Positions 1 through 9,345 are shown, counted from the first letter of the stretch. The stretch is DNA of 21,179 bases from JACCVL01 sp038232655 (GCA_038232655.1 JBBSNM010000046.1:1-21179), one strand, 5' to 3'. The notes: generated by a model not told the origin, from the sequence alone. Made by a program: numbers and translations.

Positions 1-212
1 CCTCCCTCGGCTACGTGATCCCCTACGAGGAGCTGACGAACGTCGGGGGCGCGATCTCCATCGAGTTCACCAACATCCTGCCGGTGGCAATAGTGCTTGC
101 GGCGATGTTCATCGCAGCGAACTACTCGCTGTCGCGCTTCGCCACCTGGCTGGAGGAGCGGATGGGGCGAGCGACCGGCGGCTCGCAGACCGAGCTCAAC
201 GTCGGAGCCTGA
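1..212 (+). CDS. gluD: Glutamate/polar amino-acid ABC transporter permease, C-terminal part (GluD-like)
   Basis: This is the 3' end of a gene that starts outside the window; the readable frame begins at base 3. The last ~69 residues include IPYEEL, then a hydrophobic segment (NILPVAIVLAAMFIAANYSL) and a charged cytoplasmic tail (ATWLEERMGR). This is how the HisM/GluD type of polar amino-acid uptake permease ends. Such proteins form the membrane channel of an ABC importer with GluA (ATPase), GluB (binding protein) and GluC. Actinobacterial gluABCD operons often lie next to recA-recX, which supports the call. The gene is convergent with rny, with 28 bases between the stops and no clear hairpin there. 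Too little is visible to fix the substrate, so the symbol rests on neighbourhood plus the tail. Confidence 0.72.
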   Translation, partial: SLGYVIPYEELTNVGGAISIEFTNILPVAIVLAAMFIAANYSLSRFATWLEERMGRATGGSQTELNVGA

Positions 213-240
213 CCGTCGAGGTCGGTGCACTCACCGCCGC

Positions 241-1749
241 TCAGCGTGCGACCTCGGTGGCCCGCGATTCGCGTACGACCGTGACCTTGATCTGACCGGG
301 ATAGGTGAGCTCCTGCTCGACCTGCTTGGCGATGTCGCGCGCCAGCACCTGCGCCTGCACGTCGTCGACCTCCAGCGGCTGCACCATCACCCGCAGCTCG
401 CGACCGGCCTGCATGGCGAACACCTTCTCGACGCCCGGCTTGTCGGTGGCGATAGCCTCCAGCGTGGTCAGCCGCTGGACGTAGGACTCCATCGACTCGC
501 GCCGCGCACCCGGCCGGCTGCCGCTGATAGCGTCCGCGGCCTGGGTGAGCACCGCCTCGACCGTACGCGGCTGCACCTCGTTGTGGTGCGCCTCGATCGC
601 GTGCACCACATCGGCGGCCTCGCCGTGGCGCCGCGCCAGCTCGGCACCGACCAGCGCATGGCTGCCCTCGGACTCGTGGGTCAGCGCCTTGCCGATGTCG
701 TGCAGCAGCGCGGCACGGGCGCACAGCGCTGGGTCCAGACCAAGCTCGCCCGCCATCAGCCGGGCGAGGTGGGCGCACTCCAGCAGGTGCGCGAGCACGT
801 TCTGGCCGTACGAGGTGCGGTAGTGCAGCTGGCCGAGGGTGCGCACCAGCTCGGGGTGCAGGTCGGTGATGCCCACCTCGGTGACGGCGTCCTCGCCGGC
901 GCGCAGGCACAGCCGCTCGACCTCCCGCTGGCTGCGGGTGTAGACCTCCTCGATCCGGCTGGGGTGGATGCGCCCGTCGCTGACCAGGTCACGCAGGGCG
1001 ACCCGGGCGACCTCGCGGCGCACCGGGTCGAAGCAACTGACCAGCACCGCGTCCGGGGTGCTGTCGATGATCACGTTGGCGCCGGTGATCTGCTCGAAGG
1101 CGCGGACGTTGCGACCCTCGCGGCCGATGATGCGTCCCTTCATGTCCTCGCTGGGCAGCGACACCACGCTGACGACCGACTCGGTGGTCTGCTGGGAGGC
1201 CAGTCGCTGGATCGCGGTGGTGAGGATGCTGCGGGCGCGCGACTCCCCGTCTTCGCGTGCCTCGCGTTCCAGCTCTCGTACGGTGTGCGCCGCGGCGAGC
1301 TTCGCCTCGTGCTCGAGGCCGGTCACGAGCTCTGCTCGGGCGGCTGCGGCGTCTATCCCGGCCACCCGCTCGAGCTCGGCGCGCCGGGCGATATCGAGGT
1401 CGGCCAGCGAGGCGCGGCGGCGCTCCAGCTCGTCCTCGTGCTCGGCCAGCTCCTGCCCGCGATCGTCGAGCTGGCGCGACTCGGCATCCAACCGGTCCTC
1501 TCGCTCGGCCAGGCGCAGCTCGCGACGCTCGATGTCGTCTCGCAGCCGGGTGAGCTCGGCGCGCTGCCGCTCGAGCTCGGAGTTCACGATGACGTGGTCG
1601 GAGGCTTCGGGTGGCACCGGTCGCGTCTCGCCGGGTCGCTGACCGGCGGCTGGTAGCCGTCGCACCACGACCACGAGCACGCCCGCGACCACGAACGTTA
1701 GCGCCACCATCACCAGCAGGGGCAAGAACTCCACAACACCGCTGGTCAC
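241..1749 (-). CDS. rny: Ribonuclease Y
   Basis: This is a 502-residue membrane-anchored endoribonuclease that starts mRNA turnover. Residues ~8-30 form one N-terminal membrane segment. A long, highly charged Arg/Glu-rich coiled coil follows (~55-150). A KH RNA-binding domain starts around residue 200 (GRIIGREGRN, G205 onward). The HD metal-phosphohydrolase domain carries LLHDIGKAL with H350-D351. Order and length match RNase Y (usually ~510-520 residues), with a slightly short coiled coil. The GTG start is supported by a strong Shine-Dalgarno sequence, GAGGGAGG at 1758-1765 (minus strand), 8 bases before the start. The gene lies downstream of recA-recX on the same strand, but a 199-base gap with hairpins separates it from recX. 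It therefore probably has its own transcript, although I could not find a convincing -35/-10 pair. Confidence 0.95.
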   Translation of the reverse strand: MTSGVVEFLPLLVMVALTFVVAGVLVVVVRRLPAAGQRPGETRPVPPEASDHVIVNSELERQRAELTRLRDDIERRELRLAEREDRLDAESRQLDDRGQELAEHEDELERRRASLADLDIARRAELERVAGIDAAAARAELVTGLEHEAKLAAAHTVRELEREAREDGESRARSILTTAIQRLASQQTTESVVSVVSLPSEDMKGRIIGREGRNVRAFEQITGANVIIDSTPDAVLVSCFDPVRREVARVALRDLVSDGRIHPSRIEEVYTRSQREVERLCLRAGEDAVTEVGITDLHPELVRTLGQLHYRTSYGQNVLAHLLECAHLARLMAGELGLDPALCARAALLHDIGKALTHESEGSHALVGAELARRHGEAADVVHAIEAHHNEVQPRTVEAVLTQAADAISGSRPGARRESMESYVQRLTTLEAIATDKPGVEKVFAMQAGRELRVMVQPLEVDDVQAQVLARDIAKQVEQELTYPGQIKVTVVRESRATEVAR

Positions 1750-1757
1750 CGCCCGCG

Positions 1758-1765
1758 CCTCCCTC
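1758..1765 (-). promoter_or_regulatory. Shine-Dalgarno sequence that fixes the rny GTG start
   Basis: GAGGGAGG on the minus strand lies 8 bases before the GTG at 1749. It is the strongest ribosome-binding site in the window and decides this start. Confidence 0.8.
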
Positions 1766-1861
1766 GGTCATCTCCGCTCGTCGCGAAGCCGGCGAAGGGC
1801 CGACGGCTCACCTGCTCAGCGCCCACAGGTGGACTCACCACGCGTGGCTAGATATCCAAGC

Positions 1862-1879
1862 GGCCCGCACGGGCGGGCC
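1862..1879 (-). terminator. GC-rich hairpin downstream of recX (putative terminator)
   Basis: A perfect 7-bp stem (GGCCCGC / GCGGGCC) closes a 4-base loop about 70 bases after the recX stop. A second small hairpin, GCCGC-TCA-GCGGC, lies at 1900-1912. Neither has a T tract, which is usual for actinobacterial terminators. The likely role is to end the recA-recX transcript before rny. This is inferred from position and stem only. Confidence 0.5.
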
Positions 1880-1948
1880 AGTCATCGACTGTCATCAACG
1901 CCGCTCAGCGGCTCACGGTCCCTTCGTGCTGTCAAGGTATGTTCGCCG

Positions 1949-2512
1949 TCACAACTGGTCAAGCGACGCGTCCGGCAGCTGCCCGTCGGCGCTGACCTCA
2001 TCGTCGGCGCTGGCGTCACACCTGCCCGCGAGCGCGGCGCGCACCGCCGGCACGGCCACGCCGGCGCCGTAACCCTTGCGGGCGAGCATGCCAAGCAGTC
2101 GGCGCTGCGCACGGACCGGGTCGAGTCGGCGCATGGCGGGCAGCTTGCGACGCACCAGCTCGGCGGCGGCCGCCGCCTCGTCGTCATCGCACACCTCGGC
2201 CAGCGCCTTCCGGGCCACGTCGTCGTCGATCCCCTTGCGGCGCAGCTCGCGCGCGAGCGCTCGCCTCCCGAGGCCGCGTCCCCGGTGGCGCGACCCCACC
2301 CAGGCAGTGGCAAAGGCCCGGTCGTCGACCAGCCCCACCTCCTCGTAGCGGTCGAGCACGCGGCTGGCCACCTCGTCGGGCACCCCCTTGGCTGCCAGCG
2401 TGCTGGCCAGCTCGGCCCGGCTGCGCGGCTGGTCCGTGAGCCGGCGGAGCAGGATCTGCCGCGCCACCTGCTCGGGATCCGCCGGTGGCCCGTCACCTGC
2501 CTGCTCCGACAC
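1949..2512 (-). CDS. recX: Recombination regulatory protein RecX
   Basis: This is a 187-residue RecX-family protein, which binds RecA filaments and limits RecA activity. It is built of the repeated three-helix units of the family. The first carries ARQILLRRLTDQPRSRAELA, the second has EVGLVDDRAFATAWV and the Arg-rich GRRALARELRRKGI, and a third follows (AELVRRKLPAM...RRLLGMLARKGY). The GTG start at 2512 is 23 bases after the recA stop, with GAGG about 8 bases before it. recX is thus the second gene of a recA-recX operon and should share recA's damage-inducible promoters. The length is ordinary for actinobacteria. The acidic C-terminal tail after ~170 is unlikely to be structured. Confidence 0.93.
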   Translation of the reverse strand: MSEQAGDGPPADPEQVARQILLRRLTDQPRSRAELASTLAAKGVPDEVASRVLDRYEEVGLVDDRAFATAWVGSRHRGRGLGRRALARELRRKGIDDDVARKALAEVCDDDEAAAAAELVRRKLPAMRRLDPVRAQRRLLGMLARKGYGAGVAVPAVRAALAGRCDASADDEVSADGQLPDASLDQL

Positions 2513-2535
2513 GGGTCCGACCTCGACCAGGTAGC

Positions 2536-4695
<2,160 letters not shown>

Positions 4696-4771
4696 TGCCC
4701 CACCTTGGGTCGTGTACGAGTCGTACGGTGTCGTGTCGGTCTCGCAGGGACCTGGTCGCCCCTCGTCACAG

Positions 4772-4794
4772 AACCTAGGCGCCGCCACCGACAG
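4772..4794 (-). promoter_or_regulatory. RecA-NDp (PafBC-type) promoter of recA
   Basis: On the minus strand the sequence reads CTGTCGGTG, 8 bases, TAGGTT. The published RecA-NDp consensus for LexA-independent mycobacterial damage promoters is tTGTCRGTG-N8-TAnnnT, so only the first base differs. Start of transcription is expected near 4765, giving a leader of about 70 bases to the ATG at 4695. In mycobacteria such promoters are activated by PafBC. Confidence 0.82.
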
Positions 4795-4852
4795 TGTGGG
4801 CTGCGAACTGTTGCGCGGTGGACGACGACCAGCCTCGGCGGCGTCTGTGGAC

Positions 4853-4858
4853 ACGCTA
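4853..4858 (-). promoter_or_regulatory. -10 element of a LexA-controlled distal recA promoter
   Basis: TAGCGT (TAnnnT) on the minus strand lies just downstream of the LexA palindrome, so a bound repressor would cover the -35 region. No good -35 hexamer is visible. This is inferred from spacing. Confidence 0.45.
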
Positions 4859-4861
4859 ACC

Positions 4862-4875
4862 CGAACACGTGTTCG
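4862..4875. promoter_or_regulatory. LexA-binding SOS box
   Basis: CGAACACGTGTTCG is a perfect 14-bp palindrome fitting the actinobacterial/Gram-positive LexA site (CGAAC-N4-GTTCG). It lies about 170 bases before the recA ATG. RecA-stimulated LexA cleavage would relieve repression of recA-recX. Confidence 0.92.
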
Positions 4876-4930
4876 ACCGTAGGGCGACACGCCGGGACCC
4901 GGCGCCGACCGAGCGCCAGCCGCCCCCGCC

Positions 4931-4978
4931 GATCTTCCGACGACACGCCGGCCCCCACGGCCACAACGTCGGAAGATC
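4931..4978. repeat. 12-bp perfect inverted repeat, likely terminator or insulator
   Basis: GATCTTCCGACG (4931-4942) and CGTCGGAAGATC (4967-4978) are exact inverted copies around a 24-base loop, which itself contains a GGCC/GGCC pairing. The element lies about 60 bases after the stop of the DUF2064 gene and about 55 bases before the LexA box. It would suit a terminator that keeps readthrough of the sugar operon out of the recA promoter. It has no T tract, so a protein-binding site is also possible. Confidence 0.6.
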
Positions 4979-5037
4979 ACCCGACACAGACCCAGGTCGA
5001 CCAGGCAGGCAACGCGGCAGTCGCGGTGGGCGAGCGG

Positions 5038-5739
5038 TCAGAACGCCCGCGCCGCCGCCGCCACCGCGGCGGCGAAACGCCCGGCGGGCGCGGTGCGCGC
5101 GACCTGCTCGGCGTCATCCCAGGTGTCGACGTCACGCAGCGGCGCCAGCATGGTCACCTCGACCCCCTCCCCCTCCAGTGCCGCGGCGGTGAGCGCACCG
5201 GTGTCGGCCTGCGACATCGGTACGCCTCGCAGCGCTTCGGCCCAGGCGGGGTCGCGCACGGACAGCGCCCACCAACCGCCGTCGTCGGCCGGCCCGAGCA
5301 CGGCATCACGGCCGGCAGCGATCCGCAGCGAATCGGACAGCAGGGCGGCGTTCAGCTGGGGGGTGTCCATGCCGACCTGCAAGATGGGCTCACCGGGGCC
5401 GACCAGCGTCCGTGCGTCGGCGTGCGCGGAGGCAAGCCGGTCGGCGAACGCATCGCCGCGCTGGGCGAACAGCTCGGCGCCGGCGAGCGCCGTCGCCACC
5501 TCGACCGAGCGTGCCGCGGCGGCCAGTTCGCCGGTCATGGCCACCAGCAGCCGGGCGCCGCTGGACCGCACGGCCGCCAGCAGGTCGAGCAACGCGCTGG
5601 CTGCGATGTCGGCCGCCGCGTCGGGCCCCACCCGCGCCGCAAGCCGTGTCTTGGCCAGCCCCGGCACCGGTGCCTTGGCGACCACCAGCACAGCACCGCT
5701 CACCACGGCACCACAGCCCACACCCACACCACCCGTCAT
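5038..5739 (-). CDS. DUF2064 / TIGR04282-family glycosyltransferase- or nucleotidyltransferase-like protein
   Basis: This 233-residue protein has a Rossmann-like nucleotide-sugar fold. VVAKAPVPGLAKTRLA (residues 19-34) is the family signature. MDTPQ (124-128) and GPADDGGWW (149-157) are the conserved acidic and glycine-rich loops expected to bind metal and nucleotide. The family (rSAM/selenodomain-associated transferase 1) is related to GT-A glycosyltransferases and CofC-like nucleotidyltransferases, and its exact reaction is not settled. The ATG overlaps the stop of the upstream GT2 gene as ATGA, so it is the last gene of the four-gene operon. By position and length it corresponds to M. tuberculosis Rv0540. 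If the locus makes methylthioxylose, this protein could activate the sugar phosphate with a nucleotide; that is inference. Confidence 0.85.
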   Translation of the reverse strand: MTGGVGVGCGAVVSGAVLVVAKAPVPGLAKTRLAARVGPDAAADIAASALLDLLAAVRSSGARLLVAMTGELAAAARSVEVATALAGAELFAQRGDAFADRLASAHADARTLVGPGEPILQVGMDTPQLNAALLSDSLRIAAGRDAVLGPADDGGWWALSVRDPAWAEALRGVPMSQADTGALTAAALEGEGVEVTMLAPLRDVDTWDDAEQVARTAPAGRFAAAVAAAARAF

Positions 5740-6446
5740 GACAGCACCGCCGCGAAGTCACGCATCGCCCGTACGGTGCCTCGGACGCTGCCGGAGACCT
5801 TCGACCGGGTGCCCTCGGCGCGCCGAGCGTACGCGACGTCCACCTCGATCACCGTCCAGCCGGCCCGGCCGGCGCGCAGCAGCAGCTCGAGCGGGTAGCC
5901 GAAGCGGCGGTCCTCGACCCCGAGGTCGAGCAGGTCACGAGTACGGCAGACCCGGATCGGCGCGATGTCGTGCACGGGCAGCCCGGTCACCTGCCGCACC
6001 CGCGCGCACACCAGCTGGTTGCCGTAGCGGGCGTGCCACGGCCAGGCCCGGGTATCGGTCGGTTGGCGCCGGCCGACCGCCATGGTCGCCTCCCCGCTCT
6101 CCACCAGGTCGGCAAGCCGCACCAGGTCACCGGGGTCGAGCGAGCCGTCACCGTCGATCACCCCGAGCAGCGGCGCGGTGGCGGCCAGCACCCCGGCGTG
6201 CACCGCGGCGCCGTATCCGGGCGCAGCCTCGTGCACCACCGTGGCGCCCAGGCGACGGGCGACCTCGGCGGTGTCGTCGACCGATCCGTTGTCGACCACG
6301 ATCGCCCGCATCCCGGCGGGCAGCCGTGCTAGCACCCCGGGCAGCGCAGGGCCCTCGTCCTTGCACGGCAGCACGACATCACAGCGAGCCGGCGCCGCCG
6401 CACCGCCCACCCGGCCCTCCACCCGGTCGCGCACCCGATCGCTCAC
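5736..6446 (-). CDS. GT2 glycosyltransferase, polyprenyl-phosphate sugar synthase-like (MtxS-like)
   Basis: This is a 236-residue family-2 transferase. Landmarks are VVLPCKDEG (residues 24-32), VVDNGSVDDT (50-59) and the metal-binding DGDGS (98-102), all typical of dolichyl/polyprenyl-phosphate sugar synthases. No C-terminal membrane segment is visible, so it is probably cytoplasmic or membrane-associated. The GTG start at 6446 overlaps the epimerase stop as GTGA; the frame is open far upstream but only as an antisense shadow. Order and size fit M. tuberculosis Rv0539, reported (from memory) as MtxS, which loads 5-methylthioxylose onto polyprenyl phosphate. The donor and acceptor here are inferred from context and not read from motifs. 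The family assignment itself is secure. Confidence 0.88.
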   Translation of the reverse strand: MSDRVRDRVEGRVGGAAAPARCDVVLPCKDEGPALPGVLARLPAGMRAIVVDNGSVDDTAEVARRLGATVVHEAAPGYGAAVHAGVLAATAPLLGVIDGDGSLDPGDLVRLADLVESGEATMAVGRRQPTDTRAWPWHARYGNQLVCARVRQVTGLPVHDIAPIRVCRTRDLLDLGVEDRRFGYPLELLLRAGRAGWTVIEVDVAYARRAEGTRSKVSGSVRGTVRAMRDFAAVLS

Positions 6447-7489
6447 CGGGTCGGCCGCAGCGGCGCGCCGGCGAAGGCGCGCAAACCCTGCTCCGGCCCC
6501 ACCGTGGCGGTGAACCCCAGCCCGTGCACCGCGGCCGCCGGGGACGCCACCACGTGGCGCACGTCGGCGGGCCGGTGCTGGCCGGTGGTGATCGGTTGTT
6601 GGCCGCCGTAGGCGTCGGCGAGCGCACCGGCCAGCTGCCCGATGGAGCGTGGCTGCCCCGAGCACACGTTGTACGGCGTGAGGCCGACGTCGTGGTCGCC
6701 GACCCGCTCGAGTGCGGCCAGGTTGGCGCGGGCGATGTCGTCGACGTGCACGAAGTCGCGCATCTGTCCCCCGTCCTCGAACACGAGCGGAGCCCGGCCG
6801 CTCTCGAGGGCCGAGCGGAAGACCGCGGCCACCCCGGAGTAGGGGGTGTCGGCGGGCATGTGCGGACCGTACGCGTTGTGGTAGCGCAGCGCCACGCAGC
6901 GCCCCGCCTGCAGCACCGCCCAGGCCGAGGCGTACTGCTCCTGGGCGACCTTGGACACCGCATAGCTGCTGCGCGGCTGGATCGGCGCGACCTCGTGGAC
7001 CAGCGCCCAACCGAGCAACCCCGAGCACTGCGGGCAGCGCGGGTCGAAGACGCCGTCGTCGAGGTCGGCCGCCGACCGTGGCAGCGGCGGCACGTCGCCA
7101 TGCTCGGAGCAGGTGTAGCGGCCCTCTCCGTAGACGACCATCGACGAGGCCAGCACCAACCGGTCGACCCCGGCGCGGGCCATCGCGGCCAGCAGCACGG
7201 CGGTGCCGAGGTCGTTGTGCGCGGCGTAGCCTGGCAGGTCCTGCGCGTCCACGCCGTTGCCCACCATCGCGGCCTGGTGGCAGACGGCGTCGGCACCGAC
7301 CAGCAGCGGTTCGAGCGCCGCACCGTCGCGAACGTCGATGCGCTGCACCCGCGCGGGCATCGCTGCACCTGGCGGGTGCGCCTTGTCCAGCAGCACGTCG
7401 ACGGCGACGACGTCGTGCCCCTCGTCGCGCAGCAGCCCGGCGATGCGGCCGCCGATGAAACCCGCCGCGCCCGTGAGCAGCACCCTCAC
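6443..7489 (-). CDS. NAD-dependent sugar epimerase/dehydratase (extended SDR, GalE3-like)
   Basis: The protein has 348 residues. TGAAGFIG at the N terminus is the NAD-binding glycine motif, and Tyr176-x3-Lys180 (SYAVSK) is the catalytic pair. SSMVVYGEG, ALRYHNAYGP and the C-terminal DFVHVDDIARANLAAL are standard for sugar nucleotide epimerases. An insertion after the SSMVVYG strand contains Cys127-x2-His130 and Cys152-x2-Cys155, which looks like a small metal-binding knuckle; I recall similar inserts in some actinobacterial and dTDP-sugar 4-epimerases. The GTG start overlaps the stop of the MTA phosphorylase gene (GTGA) and its own stop overlaps the GT2 start (GTGA). It corresponds to M. tuberculosis galE3 (Rv0536). 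A role in turning the ribo into the xylo configuration is plausible but inferred. Confidence 0.9.
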   Translation of the reverse strand: MRVLLTGAAGFIGGRIAGLLRDEGHDVVAVDVLLDKAHPPGAAMPARVQRIDVRDGAALEPLLVGADAVCHQAAMVGNGVDAQDLPGYAAHNDLGTAVLLAAMARAGVDRLVLASSMVVYGEGRYTCSEHGDVPPLPRSAADLDDGVFDPRCPQCSGLLGWALVHEVAPIQPRSSYAVSKVAQEQYASAWAVLQAGRCVALRYHNAYGPHMPADTPYSGVAAVFRSALESGRAPLVFEDGGQMRDFVHVDDIARANLAALERVGDHDVGLTPYNVCSGQPRSIGQLAGALADAYGGQQPITTGQHRPADVRHVVASPAAAVHGLGFTATVGPEQGLRAFAGAPLRPTR

Positions 7490-8313
7490 TGGCGGCCGCC
7501 CGGCAGCTCGACCGGCAGGTGCATGCCGTCAAGGGCGTGCGGGCAGGCACAGTCGCGCTCGGCCGACAGCCCGGCAACGACGTCGCGCAGCATGGCGCGC
7601 AGCCGCTCCGTGTTCTCACCGAAAACGCGGAAGACCTCCGCCTGGTCCACCGCGTGGTCGGCGTCCAGACCGGCGTCGACGTCGGTGACCAGCGCCACCG
7701 CGGCGTAGCACATCGCCAGCTCGCGTGCCAGCACCGCCTCAGGGTGCCCGGTCATGTTCACCAGCGACCAGCCCTGGTCGGCGTACCACTGCGACTCCGC
7801 CCGGGTGGAGAACCGCGGTCCCTCGATGACAACCATCGCGCCGCCGTCGACAAGCTGCCCGCCCTGCGCCCGGCCGGCGTCGAGGACCTGGCCGCGCAGC
7901 CGGCCGCAGTACGGGTCGGCAAATCCGACGTGACAGGCGCCGGCGTCGTAGTAGGTCTGCACCCGGCCGCTGGTGCGGTCGACCAGCTGGTCGGGGATGA
8001 CGAGCGCACCCGGCCCAAGGTCGGGCGCCAGGCTGCCGACCGCGCAGGGGGCGACGACCTGGCCGACGCCGAGTGAGCGCAGCGCCCACATGTTGGCTCG
8101 GTAGTTCACCCGGTGCGCGGGGAAGGCGTGGTCGCGGCCGTGCCGCGGCAGGAACGCGACCGGCCGGCCGTCAAGACCGCCGATCGACACCGGCGCCGAG
8201 GGTGCGCCGTACGGCGTGTCGACGTCGACCGCCGTGACGTCACTGAGGAACTCGTAGAACCCCGAGCCCCCGATCACGGCGACGTCGGCACGATGAGCGG
8301 TGGCTGGGGTCAC
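7486..8313 (-). CDS. mtnP: S-methyl-5'-thioadenosine phosphorylase
   Basis: This is a 275-residue member of the purine nucleoside phosphorylase superfamily. It splits 5'-methylthioadenosine with phosphate into adenine and 5-methylthioribose-1-phosphate. GGSGFY (15-20) and RHGRDH (57-62) bind phosphate, NYRANMWAL (70-78) is conserved with human MTAP, IEGPRFSTRAES (163-174) and NMTGHPEA (186-193) line the substrate pocket, and TDVD (210-213) carries the base-binding aspartates. The GTG at 8313 is preferred because homology begins at ADVAVIGGSGFY. There is no Shine-Dalgarno sequence, but CACAAT lies 8 bases upstream, which suggests a leaderless mRNA. It is the first gene of the operon and is divergent from the SDR gene. 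No mtn salvage genes follow; sugar-modifying genes do, which hints that the product is used for a glycan. Confidence 0.92.
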   Translation of the reverse strand: MTPATAHRADVAVIGGSGFYEFLSDVTAVDVDTPYGAPSAPVSIGGLDGRPVAFLPRHGRDHAFPAHRVNYRANMWALRSLGVGQVVAPCAVGSLAPDLGPGALVIPDQLVDRTSGRVQTYYDAGACHVGFADPYCGRLRGQVLDAGRAQGGQLVDGGAMVVIEGPRFSTRAESQWYADQGWSLVNMTGHPEAVLARELAMCYAAVALVTDVDAGLDADHAVDQAEVFRVFGENTERLRAMLRDVVAGLSAERDCACPHALDGMHLPVELPGGRQ

Positions 8314-8330
8314 GGGCGCCGATTGTGCCA

Positions 8331-8344
8331 GCCGGCGCGCCGGC
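8331..8344. promoter_or_regulatory. Perfect 14-bp palindrome in the divergent promoter region
   Basis: GCCGGCGCGCCGGC reads the same on both strands. It lies midway in the 54-base gap between the divergent mtnP and SDR starts, touching both putative promoters. It could be an operator co-regulating both halves of the locus. Chance GC-rich symmetry cannot be excluded. Confidence 0.4.
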
Positions 8345-8354
8345 GCGCGACGAC

Positions 8355-8360
8355 TAGGCT
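8355..8360 (+). promoter_or_regulatory. -10 element of a leaderless promoter for the SDR gene
   Basis: TAGGCT (TAnnnT) ends 7 bases before the GTG at 8368, the spacing expected when transcription starts at the first base of the start codon. No Shine-Dalgarno sequence is present. Confidence 0.6.
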
Positions 8361-8367
8361 GGCGCGC

Positions 8368-9345
8368 GTGCGCATCACACACGTCGTCGACTGGGCGCTG
8401 GACAAGTCGGTGGTCCTCGGCTACTCCCGGATCGGACCGGTGCTGCGCCGGGCCTGGTGGCCGCCGGACCCCGCGCCGGATGCGCTGGCCGGCCGGCACG
8501 TCGTGGTCACCGGGGCCAGCGGTGGTCTCGGAGCGGCCATCGCGGCGGGCTGCGCGCGCCTGGGCGGCACCGTGCACCTGGTCGGGCGCACCAAGAGCCG
8601 CCTCGACGAGGCGGCGCGTGGCATCCGGTCAGACGTCGGCCCGGCCGTCGACCTGGTCACCGAGATCTGCGACGTCAGCGACCTCGACTCCGTGCGCGCG
8701 TACTCCGACGAGCTGACCGGCAGCGTCGACGAACTGCACGGGCTCGTGCACAACGCGGGCGTGCTGCCGCCCGAGCGCAAGGAGTCGGCGCAGGGCCACG
8801 AGCTGGTCTACGCCACGCACGTGCTCGGCCCGTCGCTGCTCACCCACCTGCTCCGTCCGGCGCTGGTCGCCGACGGGGACGCGCGGGTGGTGTGGATGTC
8901 GTCAGGCGGCATGTACACCCGCCAGCTGGAAACCGACGACATCGAGGCGAGGGAGCGGGAGTGGTCCGGCACCGATGCCTACGCCCGCACCAAGCGGATG
9001 CAGGTCGTGCTGGCGCAGATATGGGCCGACCGGCTGCGCATCGACAACGTGGCGGTGCACTCGATGCACCCCGGCTGGTCGGACACGCCGGGCATCGCCG
9101 ACGCGCTGCCCGGCTTCCACAAGGTGGTGGGGCCGGCGCTGCGCACCAGCGAGCAGGGTGCCGACACCGCGGTCTGGCTGGTCGCGGCACCCGGCGGTTC
9201 GGTGACGGCCGGGGCTAGCGGGGTCTTCTGGAGCGACCGGCGTCCTCGGCCGCTGGCGTACGCGCCGTGGCAGAAGGAGACGCCCGGGGGTCGGGCCCGG
9301 CTGTGGGAGGCGGTCAGCGAGGCGATCGGGGTCGACGTCGCGTGA
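8368..9345 (+). CDS. DHRS12-like short-chain dehydrogenase/reductase
   Basis: This is a 325-residue classical SDR. After a ~45-residue N-terminal extension come HVVVTGASGGLG (cofactor motif), HNAG, SSGGMYTRQ and the catalytic Tyr205-x3-Lys209 (YARTK). The stretches SMHPGWSDTPG, PGFH and SEQGADTAVWL closely resemble human DHRS12 as I remember it. NAD(P)H use is expected; the substrate is unknown. The GTG at 8368 is chosen because TAGGCT lies 7 bases upstream (leaderless) and the MRITHVVDWALDK start fits relatives. The gene is coupled to the following GT-C-like membrane protein by a GTGA overlap and is divergent from mtnP, so it may supply a redox step to the sugar or lipid pathway encoded here. 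I do not recall a counterpart in the M. tuberculosis locus. Confidence 0.86.
   Translation: MRITHVVDWALDKSVVLGYSRIGPVLRRAWWPPDPAPDALAGRHVVVTGASGGLGAAIAAGCARLGGTVHLVGRTKSRLDEAARGIRSDVGPAVDLVTEICDVSDLDSVRAYSDELTGSVDELHGLVHNAGVLPPERKESAQGHELVYATHVLGPSLLTHLLRPALVADGDARVVWMSSGGMYTRQLETDDIEAREREWSGTDAYARTKRMQVVLAQIWADRLRIDNVAVHSMHPGWSDTPGIADALPGFHKVVGPALRTSEQGADTAVWLVAAPGGSVTAGASGVFWSDRRPRPLAYAPWQKETPGGRARLWEAVSEAIGVDVA

Larger units (their letters stand above)
4696..5037. other. Gene-free stretch: recA control region and inverted repeat
   Basis: These 342 bases lie between recA and the DUF2064 gene, both on the minus strand. From the recA side they hold the recA ribosome-binding site (AAGGTGG, 4700-4706), a RecA-NDp promoter (4772-4794), a LexA box (4862-4875) and a 12-bp inverted repeat (4931-4978). 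The open frame running through much of it is an artefact of high GC. Confidence 0.7.

Noticed and set aside
440..458. TTGTCGGTG followed by TAGCCT on the plus strand
   Set aside because: Only 4 bases between the elements and it lies within rny.
97..1656. 519-codon plus-strand open frame opposite rny
   Set aside because: Shadow of the RNase Y gene in high-GC DNA; composition and lack of motifs rule it out.
4696..4980. N-terminal extension of the recA reading frame by 95 codons
   Set aside because: RecA homology begins at the ATG at 4695 with a ribosome-binding site, and the extension overlies the LexA box and RecA-NDp promoter.
6447..7619. Upstream extension of the GT2 frame
   Set aside because: Runs out of frame through the epimerase gene; the GTGA overlap at 6443-6446 gives a natural start.
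5093..7708. 871-codon plus-strand open frame
   Set aside because: It is antisense to four well-supported minus-strand genes, is Arg/Pro/Ser-rich low complexity, and has no recognisable domain.
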